A stretch of DNA of 64,000 nucleotides from a cf. Phormidesmis sp. LEGE 11477. Lineage in GTDB: Bacteria; Cyanobacteriota; Cyanobacteriia; Phormidesmidales; Phormidesmidaceae. Below the pieces are notes generated by a model. It searched no databases, was not told the origin of the DNA, and worked only from the letters and a program-made list of their open reading frames with translations. Both the position numbers and the translations under genes were made by a program. Shown here piece by piece: positions 37,148 to 46,307 of this stretch (position 1 is the stretch's first letter; every line of letters starts with the position of its first letter). Where the stretch lies: the NCBI RefSeq assembly GCF_015207105.1, contig NZ_JADEXO010000002.1:1-64000 (forward strand), written 5' to 3'.

Positions 37148-39403
37148 ATGGCTACTCGTCGGCGATCTTTTCGGCACAATCTACTAGTCAAGATTTTAAG
37201 CTTTAGCTTACCTATTCTGTTTATAGGTCAAGCAGTTGCCCTTAGCAAAGCGCGCAGCAGCCTACTTGTGAGCGCGCAGCAGAACCTGACTAGCAGTGCC
37301 ATTCGCAAAGCAGAAGCGCTAGAAACAGGCATTCAAGCCATAGATGCCAATATCGATCTGTTAGCCCAGACAGAAGCCTTTCGCTCAAACGATCTAGAAG
37401 CGATTCAAGCAATCTTGAATAGGGTGATTAGAGATACAACACCGTACGACATTAGCTGCGTAGAACTCAAGCCGCCTCAAGCCACAGCGGTCATCAACAC
37501 ATGCGATCACACCATCATTCCCGATGCCAAACAGGTTCCGTGGCTACAGAGCGGCAGCGTTGAGATCTCCGACTTTTATGTATTCTCCCCTGGGGTGGAA
37601 GCTGCCATCGATTCCAATCCAAATCCTAATCAGGTAAAGCTGATAAAATCTCCAGAAGAAATAGCTAGAGAAGATACAGGAGAAACAGATCTAGAAAGCG
37701 CAGATTTAGAAAACATAGTTTCAAGCAACGCACCTTTAGAGAACACAGTAGAAAGTACAGTCCTCGAAAATGAAGCCACTATAGAGGCACAAAAGAGCCA
37801 AACAACTTCTGAAGAGATCGTTTCAGGCAGGACAGTCTCTGAAAAAACAATTCCTGAAGAGACAGTTCCGAAAGACAGAGCGCTGATCAAGTTCATTGTT
37901 GCGAGCCCCATCTATGGCAAAGACAACAGTTTGCGCTATACCCTGGCGATGGAAGTGGGATTATTGCAACTGCAAGATACCTCACCTCAGTCGCTGGTCG
38001 GTGAAACAGTAGTCATCGATCAAAATCAAATCATGGTGACTCACCCTGACCCCGCACAGGTGGGCAAAAGCATCTCAGAATTGCCAGAAGCCGACAGGTT
38101 TAGCGGCATCATTGAAGATGTCAAAGCAGGCAACAGCAACTTTATCGAATCCTCTTCTCTCTCTAGCGAAAACGAAGCCTGGTTAGTCGCCTACAGTGGA
38201 TTTGACGTACCCGTTAGCCCCAAACAAGACAGCGTGTGGACGGTCTTAGCCGTCACTCCTTCAGACCAGGCTCTACATGGGCTTAGCGAAATTCGTCAGG
38301 TGCTTGTCGTGCTGAGTATAGGGCTTTTTATTGCCAGCGTATTACTAGCACTCTATGTTTCTCGTAGTTTGTCCTTACCGATAGAAAAGCTGACTCGCTA
38401 TACTCAAAACGTCAAAGATCTATCACAGCTAAAAGCCGCACCGCGTAGTTCAAAAATTTGGGAATTAGACTATTTAGGCACTGTTATCGAGCGGATGTTA
38501 CGCGGCCTAGAAGAGAATTCAAATGACCTGAGAAAAGCTTGGCAGGACGCACAGACCGCTAATCAGCTCAAGAATGAATTTCTAGCAAACACTTCGCATG
38601 AGCTTAGAACGCCCCTAAATGGCATCATTGGCTCTATCAGCGTTATTCGAGACGGGCTGTGCGATTCAAAAGAAGAAGAAAGAGAGTTCTTGGGCCAAGC
38701 CGACAAGGCGGCCATGCATTTGCTATCGGTGATTGAAGACATCTTGAGTATTGCTAAGATCGAAGCAGGAACATTAGAGATACGAATCGCGCCAGTTGAT
38801 CTGCGATTCGTATTGCGAGAGGTGTTAGAGATGCAGGCACTACAGGCAAAGCGAAAAGGGCTATCGCTAGTAGGGCCAGAGCTACTAGCACCGCTGATGA
38901 TCGAAGTTGATCACTTTCGGTTCAAGCAAGTGCTGCTAAACGTGCTCTCCAACGCAATCAAATTTACGGATGAAGGACAAATTATCATCCAAGTCACAAC
39001 AGACGAGAGCCCTGCGCCACCATCCCAGCAAACGCCTGATAGCATTCCAGCTAGTAACGCTGAACTATTTATACCAGCAGGCCCTTGGGTCAAAATCACG
39101 ATCAAAGATCCGGGACTGGGCATCGATCCAGCGCATCTGCCCAAACTTTTCAAGCCCTTTGTCATGGTGGATGGCTCACATACTCGCGCTCACGAAGGGA
39201 CGGGGCTAGGGCTAGCCATTTCTCAGAACTTTGTGCGACTGATGAGAGGGGACATCACGCTATCTAGTGAGGGCACTGGCAAAGGAACCACCGTCACGAT
39301 TGTGATGCCACGTCTGGTTCGAGACGTGAATTTAGAAGGGATAGACGAGGTAACGCGAACAATTGTCAGCGATAGAGACGTAGCAGAAGTAGCCACAGGC
39401 TGA
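37148..39403 (+). CDS. Membrane sensor histidine kinase with Cache-like external domain
   Basis: 751 residues from the ATG at 37148. Order: membrane helix (about 15-35), long external sensing domain of the Cache type, second helix (about 385-405), HAMP-like linker (SRSLSLPIEKLTRYTQ), coiled coil, HisKA with SHELRTPLNG, and HATPase with LLNVLSNAIKF, KDPGLGIDP and GTGLGLAIS. An acidic low-complexity insert of about 75 residues (37650-37880) interrupts the external domain. No response regulator is adjacent, so the partner is unknown. Confidence 0.88.
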   Translation: MATRRRSFRHNLLVKILSFSLPILFIGQAVALSKARSSLLVSAQQNLTSSAIRKAEALETGIQAIDANIDLLAQTEAFRSNDLEAIQAILNRVIRDTTPYDISCVELKPPQATAVINTCDHTIIPDAKQVPWLQSGSVEISDFYVFSPGVEAAIDSNPNPNQVKLIKSPEEIAREDTGETDLESADLENIVSSNAPLENTVESTVLENEATIEAQKSQTTSEEIVSGRTVSEKTIPEETVPKDRALIKFIVASPIYGKDNSLRYTLAMEVGLLQLQDTSPQSLVGETVVIDQNQIMVTHPDPAQVGKSISELPEADRFSGIIEDVKAGNSNFIESSSLSSENEAWLVAYSGFDVPVSPKQDSVWTVLAVTPSDQALHGLSEIRQVLVVLSIGLFIASVLLALYVSRSLSLPIEKLTRYTQNVKDLSQLKAAPRSSKIWELDYLGTVIERMLRGLEENSNDLRKAWQDAQTANQLKNEFLANTSHELRTPLNGIIGSISVIRDGLCDSKEEEREFLGQADKAAMHLLSVIEDILSIAKIEAGTLEIRIAPVDLRFVLREVLEMQALQAKRKGLSLVGPELLAPLMIEVDHFRFKQVLLNVLSNAIKFTDEGQIIIQVTTDESPAPPSQQTPDSIPASNAELFIPAGPWVKITIKDPGLGIDPAHLPKLFKPFVMVDGSHTRAHEGTGLGLAISQNFVRLMRGDITLSSEGTGKGTTVTIVMPRLVRDVNLEGIDEVTRTIVSDRDVAEVATG

Positions 39404-39493
39404 TCGCTAGGGCAGCTGCAGCGTTTCTTGTGACAGTAGGGGAAACGAGTGGGAACGAGTGTTGTAAAAACAAGAATCACTGAACCACTGAAG

Positions 39494-40081
39494 CTAGGAG
39501 CGAGTAGAGATAATCTCTTCTAGCTTTTCAATCTGGACATCATAGGTGTTCGTATCAATCGCAGGATGGTCAGTACTGACTTCAATAGGCCGCTCTAATG
39601 ACACCCACGAGCGACAGCCGCCATACCGCTCCGAATTCCAAGAGATCTCTACAGGCACCGATAGCTGGTAGGCCCGCAGTGCTAGGACATATAGGGGCTG
39701 CTTAGGTTTCCATTTCAAACGTTCTGTTGCTAGCTGAGGCTGCCAGATATGAAAGTCACTAAGCGCAGAGACCTGATCGGCGGCGGTGGTCAAAAAGATA
39801 TGAGTGATCTGAGCCCAAACCTTGAGCGTAATTTTCTCTGGGTGCCAGCCAGCAGCAACAGGGACGACTGAGCTTTGATAGTTGGAGCCTTTGTAATCGG
39901 ACTTGAGCAGTTCCGGCTTTTGATGCTCAAAGGTGGGAAAGAGAACCACTTGGTCAGCCTGGGTGCGAAAACGGCCCTGATTCTCTTTGATGCCGCCTTT
40001 GCGTAGCAAGATAATCTGACTGCCCTGAGCGATCGCATCTACCGCCACCGACCATTCCTTCAAAGCTGTATTAACCAACAT
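39494..40081 (-). CDS. DUF1802-family protein
   Basis: 195 residues. ALKEWSVAVDAIAQGSQIILLRKGG is the family start (shown in part as IILLRKGGIKE), followed by FPTFEHQKPELL and YVLALRAYQL. The function of DUF1802 is unknown. Its start codon lies inside the 3' end of the truncated VOC-like frame, which overlaps it by 22 bases. Confidence 0.85.
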   Translation of the reverse strand: MLVNTALKEWSVAVDAIAQGSQIILLRKGGIKENQGRFRTQADQVVLFPTFEHQKPELLKSDYKGSNYQSSVVPVAAGWHPEKITLKVWAQITHIFLTTAADQVSALSDFHIWQPQLATERLKWKPKQPLYVLALRAYQLSVPVEISWNSERYGGCRSWVSLERPIEVSTDHPAIDTNTYDVQIEKLEEIISTRS

Positions 40082-40299
40082 GCGAGCTTCCTATTGATAT
40101 AACTATGGGCATGCGCTTCTTTGTAAAAGTCTTGTAGCAGAAAACTTTGACCACTGCAGTGGAAAAAAGCTATTCCTGATTCATCAGAAGCCATTACAAA
40201 TCCCAGCTCACAGTAAAAGGCTTTGGAGAGCTCATAATCTTGAGCGGGCACAAATGCCTTGATTTCTATAGCCTCTAATCTTTCTGTGCGATCGCTCAT
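40060..40299 (-). pseudogene. Truncated glyoxalase/VOC-family gene
   Basis: 79 residues. The frame holds a good first VOC half (AFVPAQDYELSKAFYCELGF, shown in part, and FFHCSGQSFLLQDFYKEAHA) but then changes to HSYINRKLACWLIQL and stops, where VOC proteins normally continue for 50 or so residues. The missing half is not found downstream; DUF1802 begins there instead. Start overlaps the GST gene end by four bases (ATGA). It could be a working half-domain that dimerises, but loss by recombination is simpler. Confidence 0.65.
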
Positions 40300-41024
40300 A
40301 CTTCAACCGGTTCAGGAATGAGAGAATTACTCCAATAACGCTCGTGCATGCGATCGCAATAAGCCGTCAAATTCTCAAACGTCAGCGCATAGGTCTTCAG
40401 CCGTGAATCGAGCGATGCTCGCATAATGTTTGATAGCATGCCGTAGCCAATCGCATCGAGGCTAGTGGGCCGATCGCCCATCAGATAAGCCTGGTCGCCC
40501 AAAAAATCACTAATCGCTCGAATATTTTCACAGCCCAGCGCAAAAATCTCATCAGCTGAGTGCCGACCTATACCTTGACCATACAAATCTCGCATCGCGC
40601 TGCGCCTGACCAGCGTCGGCACAAACAGCCGCATAGGCATAGGAATATCTTCGAAGAAAACCGCTTTAATTACCTGCCAATTGTCCTCATCGGCCCAGCG
40701 AAAGTAAAACGCCACCCAGTAAAGGTGTTCTTCCATCAGTCGTCGCATACCCAGCATAGCGCCCCGCTGTTTTGAGCTGAGGTGGGCGTCGAGAGGATTG
40801 CCGTAGGTATCCATCAGATAGTTGATGATGAACCCCGAATCAGCAACTACCCGTCCATCGTCTGTAATATATGGCAGCTTCTTTTTAGGTGCTTTCAAGA
40901 CATTCGCATTGGCGGCGACCTGGTAGGGTAGCCCTGTCATGCGAAGGTAGGTTTCTAGCTTTAGGCATAGCGGGCTCGGACAGCGAAGGCCCAGTGCTGG
41001 CGAAAATTGATAAAGCGTAATCAC
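40296..41024 (-). CDS. Glutathione S-transferase-like protein (metaxin/Fax-like)
   Basis: 242 residues. N-terminal thioredoxin-like domain with MITLYQFSPALGLRCPSPLCLKLETYLRM (quoted in part as CLKLETYLRM), KKKLPYITDDGRVVADSGFI and an all-helical C-terminal domain with GDRPTSLDAIGYGML. This pattern is the Fax/metaxin-like branch of the GST superfamily. Substrate unknown. It is first in a short run with the VOC-like fragment and DUF1802. Confidence 0.83.
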   Translation of the reverse strand: MITLYQFSPALGLRCPSPLCLKLETYLRMTGLPYQVAANANVLKAPKKKLPYITDDGRVVADSGFIINYLMDTYGNPLDAHLSSKQRGAMLGMRRLMEEHLYWVAFYFRWADEDNWQVIKAVFFEDIPMPMRLFVPTLVRRSAMRDLYGQGIGRHSADEIFALGCENIRAISDFLGDQAYLMGDRPTSLDAIGYGMLSNIMRASLDSRLKTYALTFENLTAYCDRMHERYWSNSLIPEPVEV

Positions 41025-41111
41025 AATAGAAGCACCCGCAGTGGGCGTGCGAACAGCAGATGAGTCTAAGAACGGCTGAGCACCGTACGCCTTTGAGAAT
41101 CTAGAAGGGTC

Positions 41112-41153
41112 TAGCTGTGAGAATTTAGCTGTAAGGGTTTAGCTGTGAGGATT
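41112..41153. repeat. 14-bp unit in three tandem copies
   Basis: TAGCTGTGAGAATT, TAGCTGTAAGGGTT and TAGCTGTGAGGATT are contiguous; the last copy touches the stop of the gene at 41153. Confidence 0.75.
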
Positions 41154-41512
41154 TAGTTACCACAACAGCGCTCTATCCCCAAACTATCTAACAGCAAATC
41201 GCCAACTGCATTTGCTACGGCAAACTCGCTGTAAAAACTCTTAGAAAAATCATAGCCCTGCATTTCAGTCAAAATAGCTAGCACCAGCGCATTCAGATTG
41301 TTCTCACCTTCCATACGCTGCCGCACAAACACCTGAGAGGCACGCGCGGCGATATGCTCATTGACAATTTCTGGCAAAAATTCTTCATCTAGCCACTTGT
41401 GCAAAGTTGCCTTCAGCCACTGCCCCTCTTTAGCTGCATCTTCAGCCGGGGGTAGCTCAATAGACTCAATGGGTTCAGCAAAGTCAGAATCAGACATATC
41501 CGGCATACTCAA
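41153..41512 (-). CDS. Hypothetical protein
   Basis: 119 residues, family not recognised. The first 30 residues are acidic (DMSDSDFAEPIESIELPP); the rest is mostly helical, with KATLHKWLDEEFLPE, QVFVRQRMEGENNLNALVLAIL and an end of GIERCCGN containing two adjacent cysteines. No signal peptide or membrane segment. Normal codon use for this genome suggests a real gene. Confidence 0.65.
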   Translation of the reverse strand: MSMPDMSDSDFAEPIESIELPPAEDAAKEGQWLKATLHKWLDEEFLPEIVNEHIAARASQVFVRQRMEGENNLNALVLAILTEMQGYDFSKSFYSEFAVANAVGDLLLDSLGIERCCGN

Positions 41513-41866
41513 AAATCAATTCTGCTATTTACAGCGTGGGCCACTCGGCAAAGGGACAGCAATACAGGAGAAAAGCCCGCGCACAGCTGTAGTCCAAGTA
41601 GATTACGATCAAGCACTTACGGTCAAGTAGCTTACGGATCAAATGCGATCGCACGCTGCTGTATTAGCAAGCTATCCATGTTTAAAGGCTAGAGGCTCAA
41701 GGCAAGTAGTAGCGTAAAAGCAGAGCATTACGTTACGTACCGTTACTGTCTTCTAAATCTAGCCACTTTTTAAGGTTAAACGAGATAACAGTAGCGGGAA
41801 CTGCAAGAGTATACGTCTGCATAGAGAATAGAGAGGAGCGTACGTCCCTATAGAATAGAGAGAGTT
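41513..41866. other. 354-base gap upstream of aat
   Basis: No gene seen. It holds one HIP1-like site and, close to the aat start, two copies of ATAGAATAGAGAG-like sequence flanking an ACGTACGT-like palindromic core (about 41822-41865). Confidence 0.4.
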
Positions 41867-42439
41867 ATGGTCTATTCCGTTCCTCAAATTCTGCAGTGCT
41901 ACGCCCAAGGCTATTTTTTAATGGCCGAAGGACAGACGCTCAACTGGTATTCCAGCAATCGGCGGGCCATTATTCCGCTCGACAACCGCTTTCGCTACCC
42001 CAAGTCTTTGCAAAGGGTGCTGAACCAAAAACGCTTTACCCCCGCGATTAATCGCAGCTTTGAGGCGGTAGTCGATGGCTGCGCCGACCGAGAGACAACC
42101 TGGATTTCGCCTCAGCTAAAAGAGATCTACATGCGTCTGTATAGGGCGGGCTATGCCTACAGCTTTGAGACCTGGCAAGGAGATCATCTGGCGGGCGGCT
42201 TTCTGGGCATCTGCCTAGGTGGCGCGTTCATCGGTGAATCAATGTTCTACCGAATTCCCGAAGGATCAAAAGCAGCGATGGTGATGCTGGTTGATCATCT
42301 GCGATCGCGCCACTTCACCCTTTTTGACGTCCAGATTCTCAATCCGCACCTAGCTAGGTTCGGCGCTTTTGAAATTGACCAAGCTGTCTACGAAGCCACC
42401 TTATACGACGCTATTCGACAGCCCTGCCAATTTGACTAA
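41867..42439 (+). CDS. aat: Leucyl/phenylalanyl-tRNA-protein transferase
   Basis: 190 residues. AQGYFLMAEGQTLNWYSSNRRAIIPL (in part) and WISPQLKEIYMRLYRAGYAYSFETW (in part), GGAFIGESMFYR and LFDVQILNPHLARFGA are the Aat hallmarks. It adds Leu or Phe to proteins with N-terminal Lys or Arg, marking them for Clp proteolysis (N-end rule). The GYFLM start is the short cyanobacterial form. Confidence 0.93.
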   Translation: MVYSVPQILQCYAQGYFLMAEGQTLNWYSSNRRAIIPLDNRFRYPKSLQRVLNQKRFTPAINRSFEAVVDGCADRETTWISPQLKEIYMRLYRAGYAYSFETWQGDHLAGGFLGICLGGAFIGESMFYRIPEGSKAAMVMLVDHLRSRHFTLFDVQILNPHLARFGAFEIDQAVYEATLYDAIRQPCQFD

Positions 42440-42537
42440 AAACTGTTCGATTCATTGCGGTTGAGTGACTCGGTGAGTAACTTGGTGAGTGATTCGAAGA
42501 TAGCCCCGTTTCTAGCAGCTCGCGCCTCAACCAAACG

Positions 42538-43392
42538 TTAGCTTTCTATTCGAGTTAGCAGCACCGGACAATTGGCATATACCCGAATGTAATCAGATAG
42601 CGATCCGCCCAGTAGCCGATCTAAATCAGGCAGCCCTTTGGCAATGGTAGGGCGGCGATCGGGCGAGCCTAAAACCAGCAGGTTGACGTTGAGCTGATCG
42701 ACCAGTTCACAAATGCGAGCGCCAGGTTTGCCAGCCGGGGCTAGACAGCGATACTTAATTCCCATCCGCCGAACTTTGGAAACAGCCTCTGCTAGAACCG
42801 GGTCAGTTTCAGGGCGATCTTGAAGGACTTCTTCGAGCTTGCCACTGAGCTTAGAGATCGTATGAACCAAAATAATTTCGCTGCCTTCGATATCGCGCGC
42901 AAAATCGATTGCCGCATCCAAACTGGCCTTAGCCGAATCAGACTTATCGAGGGCAACCAGAATGCGCCTAATTGACTTGATCGCGTATAGATCGTCTTTG
43001 ACTAACAGCATCGGCCTAGAAGAGAGCTGAAAAACATACTGGCTCACAGAATTACCGATGATCGCCTGCAGACCCTGTAGGCCCCTAGAGCCCATCACAA
43101 TCAAATCGGCATCAACTTCACCAGCGACCTTACGCACCACGTCTTTGGGCTCACCCTCACGCAAAATAGCGTTCACATCAGCCGGGTTAAGGCCAAGACT
43201 GTTCACGGCTTCTGCTAGGATTCTGCCCCCTTCTTCCCACCGCTGGGTCATCGCCGAGGAGGTGGACTGGGAGGGAACGACATGGAGAATGGTAAGGCGC
43301 GATCGCTCGATCCTCGGAATCTGCAGCAGCACCTTCATCATCTCTCTGGTGTTGCCAGTGCCTGAGTCGGCTAGCAAGATATTTTCAATCAT
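42538..43392 (-). CDS. Tandem universal stress protein (UspA family)
   Basis: 284 residues from the ATG at 43392 (MIENILLADSGTGN). The longer frame to 43572 overlaps the divergent thioesterase gene and encodes unrelated sequence, so it is rejected. Two Usp domains; each has an ATP-binding-like loop (VMGSRGLQGLQAIIGNSVSQYV in the first, quoted in part, and LGSPDRRPTIAKGLPDL in the second). Role: stress-linked nucleotide-binding protein; target unknown. Confidence 0.85.
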   Translation of the reverse strand: MIENILLADSGTGNTREMMKVLLQIPRIERSRLTILHVVPSQSTSSAMTQRWEEGGRILAEAVNSLGLNPADVNAILREGEPKDVVRKVAGEVDADLIVMGSRGLQGLQAIIGNSVSQYVFQLSSRPMLLVKDDLYAIKSIRRILVALDKSDSAKASLDAAIDFARDIEGSEIILVHTISKLSGKLEEVLQDRPETDPVLAEAVSKVRRMGIKYRCLAPAGKPGARICELVDQLNVNLLVLGSPDRRPTIAKGLPDLDRLLGGSLSDYIRVYANCPVLLTRIES

Positions 43393-43482
43393 AGGGTTAG
43401 CCTGGTTACTTCTATAGCTCCGATTATCTCTGCTCTCAGGAGATACTGACTCAGGTAGTAAACATCTATTGACGATTGGAAT

Positions 43483-43968
43483 GTGATGGCGAAGATAGAG
43501 AGTTATAAATGGTTCGAGTATCCAATCAGAGTCCAGCCGCACCACACCGACTATGGCGGCGTCGTTTGGCACGGTACCTATATCACCTGGCTAGAATCAG
43601 CGCGCGTAGAATGCCTGCGCGCAGCAGGTGTCCCCTTTGATCAGGTAGTGAGCCTAGGCTATGACCTACCAGTCGTCGCGCTAGAGGTTCGCTACCGACA
43701 GCCGCTGACACTGGGCATGCAGGCGATCGTCAAAACGCGCCTAGCCCCAGTAAAAGGAGTGCGGCTGAACTGGCTATACGAGGTGGTGTCTATCGACGCC
43801 GATGAAGATGCCCATGAAGACGCTAATGAAGAGATGCGGCTGTGTCTGAGCGCTCAGGCGACATTGGTTGCCGTCAATCTGCGCGATCGCAAGATCACTC
43901 GCCCTCTACCGGCACCCGTCAATCAAATCATTCGCCAGCTCTCTGACTACTTCAATCAATCAGATTGA
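43483..43968 (+). CDS. Hot-dog acyl-CoA thioesterase (YbgC-like)
   Basis: 161 residues. VQPHHTDYGGVVWHGTYITWLESARVE (shown in part) is the 4-hydroxybenzoyl-CoA/YbgC thioesterase signature with catalytic Asp in HTDYGG. In cyanobacteria a member of this fold (DHNA-CoA thioesterase) serves phylloquinone synthesis; this sequence is closer to the general YbgC kind, so the substrate is open. An acidic DEDAHEDANEE stretch is an insert. Confidence 0.85.
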   Translation: MMAKIESYKWFEYPIRVQPHHTDYGGVVWHGTYITWLESARVECLRAAGVPFDQVVSLGYDLPVVALEVRYRQPLTLGMQAIVKTRLAPVKGVRLNWLYEVVSIDADEDAHEDANEEMRLCLSAQATLVAVNLRDRKITRPLPAPVNQIIRQLSDYFNQSD

Positions 43969-44223
43969 CCTACTTCAATCAATTCAATCAATCAGGTTAA
44001 CCAGTCAGTTCAGCTAATCGGCAGTTCCACCAGCTAGCTTGATCAGCTAGTTCGATCAGCTAGTTCAAGCCGGCTAGCCGAAAGAAAGAGCAAAACGAAT
44101 CACACATTTCAAGCCGCTGTATCGTCGCTGTGATGATAGCTACAGAATTTAGGGAACTGTTGCTAAAAGTGGCAAAAATGCTACTAGCCTCATAAATTTA
44201 CAACTCTTAGTATCATAGAGACT

Positions 44224-44318
44224 TTCTCCACAAGCTTTCCACAGGTTTTCCACAATCAATCGGAGATTTTCCACAGGTCAGAACGAAACTAAGCGATTTT
44301 ACTCACAATTGTGGAATA
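44224..44318. other. Candidate chromosomal replication origin: DnaA box cluster
   Basis: Boxes on the plus strand: TTCTCCACA (44224), CTTTCCACA (44235), TTTTCCACA (44246) and TTTTCCACA (44267), with starts 11, 11 and 21 bases apart, about one and two helix turns. An opposite box (TGTGGAATA, 44310-44318) follows. TTTTCCACA is the preferred DnaA box of cyanobacteria. AT-rich stretches lie on both sides (44200-44220 and about 44399-44430). The gene-free gap is 43969-44593. No dnaA or dnaN is in the window. Confidence 0.6.
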
Positions 44319-44593
44319 CGTTAGCGAAGGCATTTCTGTCTGTCGTTACGAAAGCGATGTAAATTTGTGTGACAAAAATCGGGCTGAAAGCTACTTGTTT
44401 GAAATCTTTAAGAAATTGTAAAACTCATAGTGATAAGTCTATCCATTGCTATTTCTAGATCGATGCTCCACAATTGACAGACACATTAATCGATCGCTTC
44501 GCAGCACCTAATGTCTTGTTCTACGACAGGCGTTAAGAGGCAGCAAGGCGTGACATTTTCTAGTCCAAACAATTCAGTGAAAGGAGATTATTA

Positions 44594-44827
44594 GTGCAAC
44601 AAACAGTCAGCTTGTCAGTAGAAATTCCAGAAGAGCTACACACTTCAATTCAACAGTATTTAGATGTGCGCTCAAGCTGGAGCCAGGACCGTCTATTCTG
44701 TGCGGCGCTATCGTTATTTTTGATGCAAAACGGCGTCACCCATCGTCAGGTTAGCCGCATCTACTTAGATAGTCTCTTCGGTCAACAGCCAGGAAGCAAC
44801 AAAAAAATGATTCAGTCAAATGCTTAG
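44594..44827 (+). CDS. DUF2811-family small protein
   Basis: 77 residues from a GTG with AAAGGAG upstream. VSLSVEIPEELHTSIQQYLD (in part) and SWSQDRLFCAALSLFLMQNG match DUF2811, a small cyanobacterial family resembling ribbon-helix-helix DNA-binding proteins. Function unknown. It is the first gene beyond the DnaA box cluster. Confidence 0.8.
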   Translation: MQQTVSLSVEIPEELHTSIQQYLDVRSSWSQDRLFCAALSLFLMQNGVTHRQVSRIYLDSLFGQQPGSNKKMIQSNA

Positions 44828-44903
44828 CACGTCTAGTTTCCTTCTGTAGCTGTAGCTCAAATGACGTACAGTCATCTATATTCCCTAATGCCAATCAAGC
44901 GGG

Positions 44904-44942
44904 CCAGCCAGAGAAGCCAGCCAGAGAAGCCAGCCAGAGAAG
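44904..44942. repeat. 13-bp unit in three tandem copies
   Basis: CCAGCCAGAGAAG is repeated three times without change in the gap after the DUF2811 gene. Confidence 0.85.
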
Positions 44943-45265
44943 CCACCACAGTAAAACAGTCCAATAAACCAAACTAGTTAGTCTTACTTGGCATCTACCA
45001 CAAAGTTCTCTACTTATCTACTTAACTTAGTTCAAGCCAGTCTCACCCAGTAATAGAACGCCGGGCGACTATTATCGTAGTTAGTTGAGAATCTAACGGG
45101 CTAGATAGCCAGTTTCCATTAATCATCTAGTTAGTCGACCTATTGTTCTAAACAGCTTTCTTCATCACCTGTAGTTTCGCTATCCACTAAAAGAACAGAA
45201 GCTAAAGAACAGAAGCAAAGCGATTAGAGCATTCTTACTAAAGCTCATCAATAACCATAGTCAAA

Positions 45266-45309
45266 TAGCCGTTGACCTTAGCTGCTTTCTCGCAGTTGTT
45301 CAACGGCTA
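45266..45309. repeat. Perfect 10-bp stem with inner stem, downstream of tatC
   Basis: TAGCCGTTGA and TCAACGGCTA pair perfectly, with an inner CTGC/GCAG pair in the loop. It is 105 bases beyond the tatC stop, in the 586-base gap before it. No T-run, so terminator function is doubtful. The remainder of 44828-45413 shows no gene. Confidence 0.5.
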
Positions 45310-45413
45310 CAAAGCTATAGCTTTCCGCGCTTTGTTTGTATAAAATCTCGTTAGTTACTCATTGAATGTATGCGAGTGCGATCGCCGTATCCTGAGCGTA
45401 AGTTAGGGAACGC

Positions 45414-46217
45414 CTACTTACCGATCGCCTTCACCATCCCAATCCCACCAAAGTAAAGAAACAACACCGCACCGCCGAGCAAACTCTGGGTCACTGGGTC
45501 CGTCGAAGGAGTCAGCACCGCCCCTAAGATAGCCGCACCTAACAGCACATAGCGCCAGCCAGCTAGCATTTGCTTCGAGCCGACAATGCCCAGCAAGCCC
45601 AGTAAAAGCTGAATCACCGGAATCTGAAAAGCCAGCCCCGTGCTAAATAGCAGCAGCAGCACAAACTCAAAGTATCGGTCAATTGACCACATTTGCTCAA
45701 CCACATCCGCGCCGTAGTTGATAAAAAAGTTTAGCGCCGCTGGCACCAGCGCAACGTAGGCAAATCCCAAACCGGCAAAAAACAAGACGCTAGAACCAAG
45801 TACCACCGGGCCGATCAAGCGACGCTCTCGGCGCGTCAGCCCTGGCAAAACAAACTGAATAATCTGGTAGAGAATAAACGGACTCGCAATTAAAATGCCG
45901 CTGTAGCCAGCGACCTTAATCGAGACAAAGAAGTACTCACCCGGTGATAGCTGTAGAAACTTTGCGCCTTGAGCGGGCACCTCTAGCAGCTCGACAATCT
46001 GTCGAACGCCGGCAAAGCAACCAACAACGCCTACTAGAACCGCAGCCAGTGCATAGATGATTCGCGTCCTCAGCTCGTCAAGATGGTCGAATAAAGACAT
46101 CTCAACGTCGTCTGGGACTTCGTCTAGGAAGGCTTCGCCCGTAGGTTTGGTCTCTGGCTCATCTAGCACTGAAAGGTTAGCAGCAGGCGCTGTCTCAAGG
46201 TCAGAAGGAGGCGTCAT
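45414..46217 (-). CDS. tatC: Sec-independent protein translocase TatC
   Basis: 267 residues with six membrane helices. [18 protein letters not shown] (the conserved N-terminal E in HLDELR), [16 protein letters not shown] and [15 protein letters not shown] are TatC marks. TatC recognises twin-arginine signal peptides and moves folded proteins across the thylakoid and plasma membranes. The first 35 residues are an acidic extension. No tatA is adjacent. Confidence 0.93.
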   Translation of the reverse strand: MTPPSDLETAPAANLSVLDEPETKPTGEAFLDEVPDDVEMSLFDHLDELRTRIIYALAAVLVGVVGCFAGVRQIVELLEVPAQGAKFLQLSPGEYFFVSIKVAGYSGILIASPFILYQIIQFVLPGLTRRERRLIGPVVLGSSVLFFAGLGFAYVALVPAALNFFINYGADVVEQMWSIDRYFEFVLLLLFSTGLAFQIPVIQLLLGLLGIVGSKQMLAGWRYVLLGAAILGAVLTPSTDPVTQSLLGGAVLFLYFGGIGMVKAIGK

Positions 46218-46307
46218 GAGAAGTACGAAGCTAACGAGATAACTGCTGTCTATTGTATCGGTTGTGCTGCGGCGTTGTAGCTAGCAGCACGAACTGCTAA
46301 GCGCAAA

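Noticed and set aside
43393-43572. Upstream extension of the universal stress protein
   Set aside because: It overlaps the divergent thioesterase gene and encodes sequence unlike the Usp family; MIENILLA at 43392 is the natural start.
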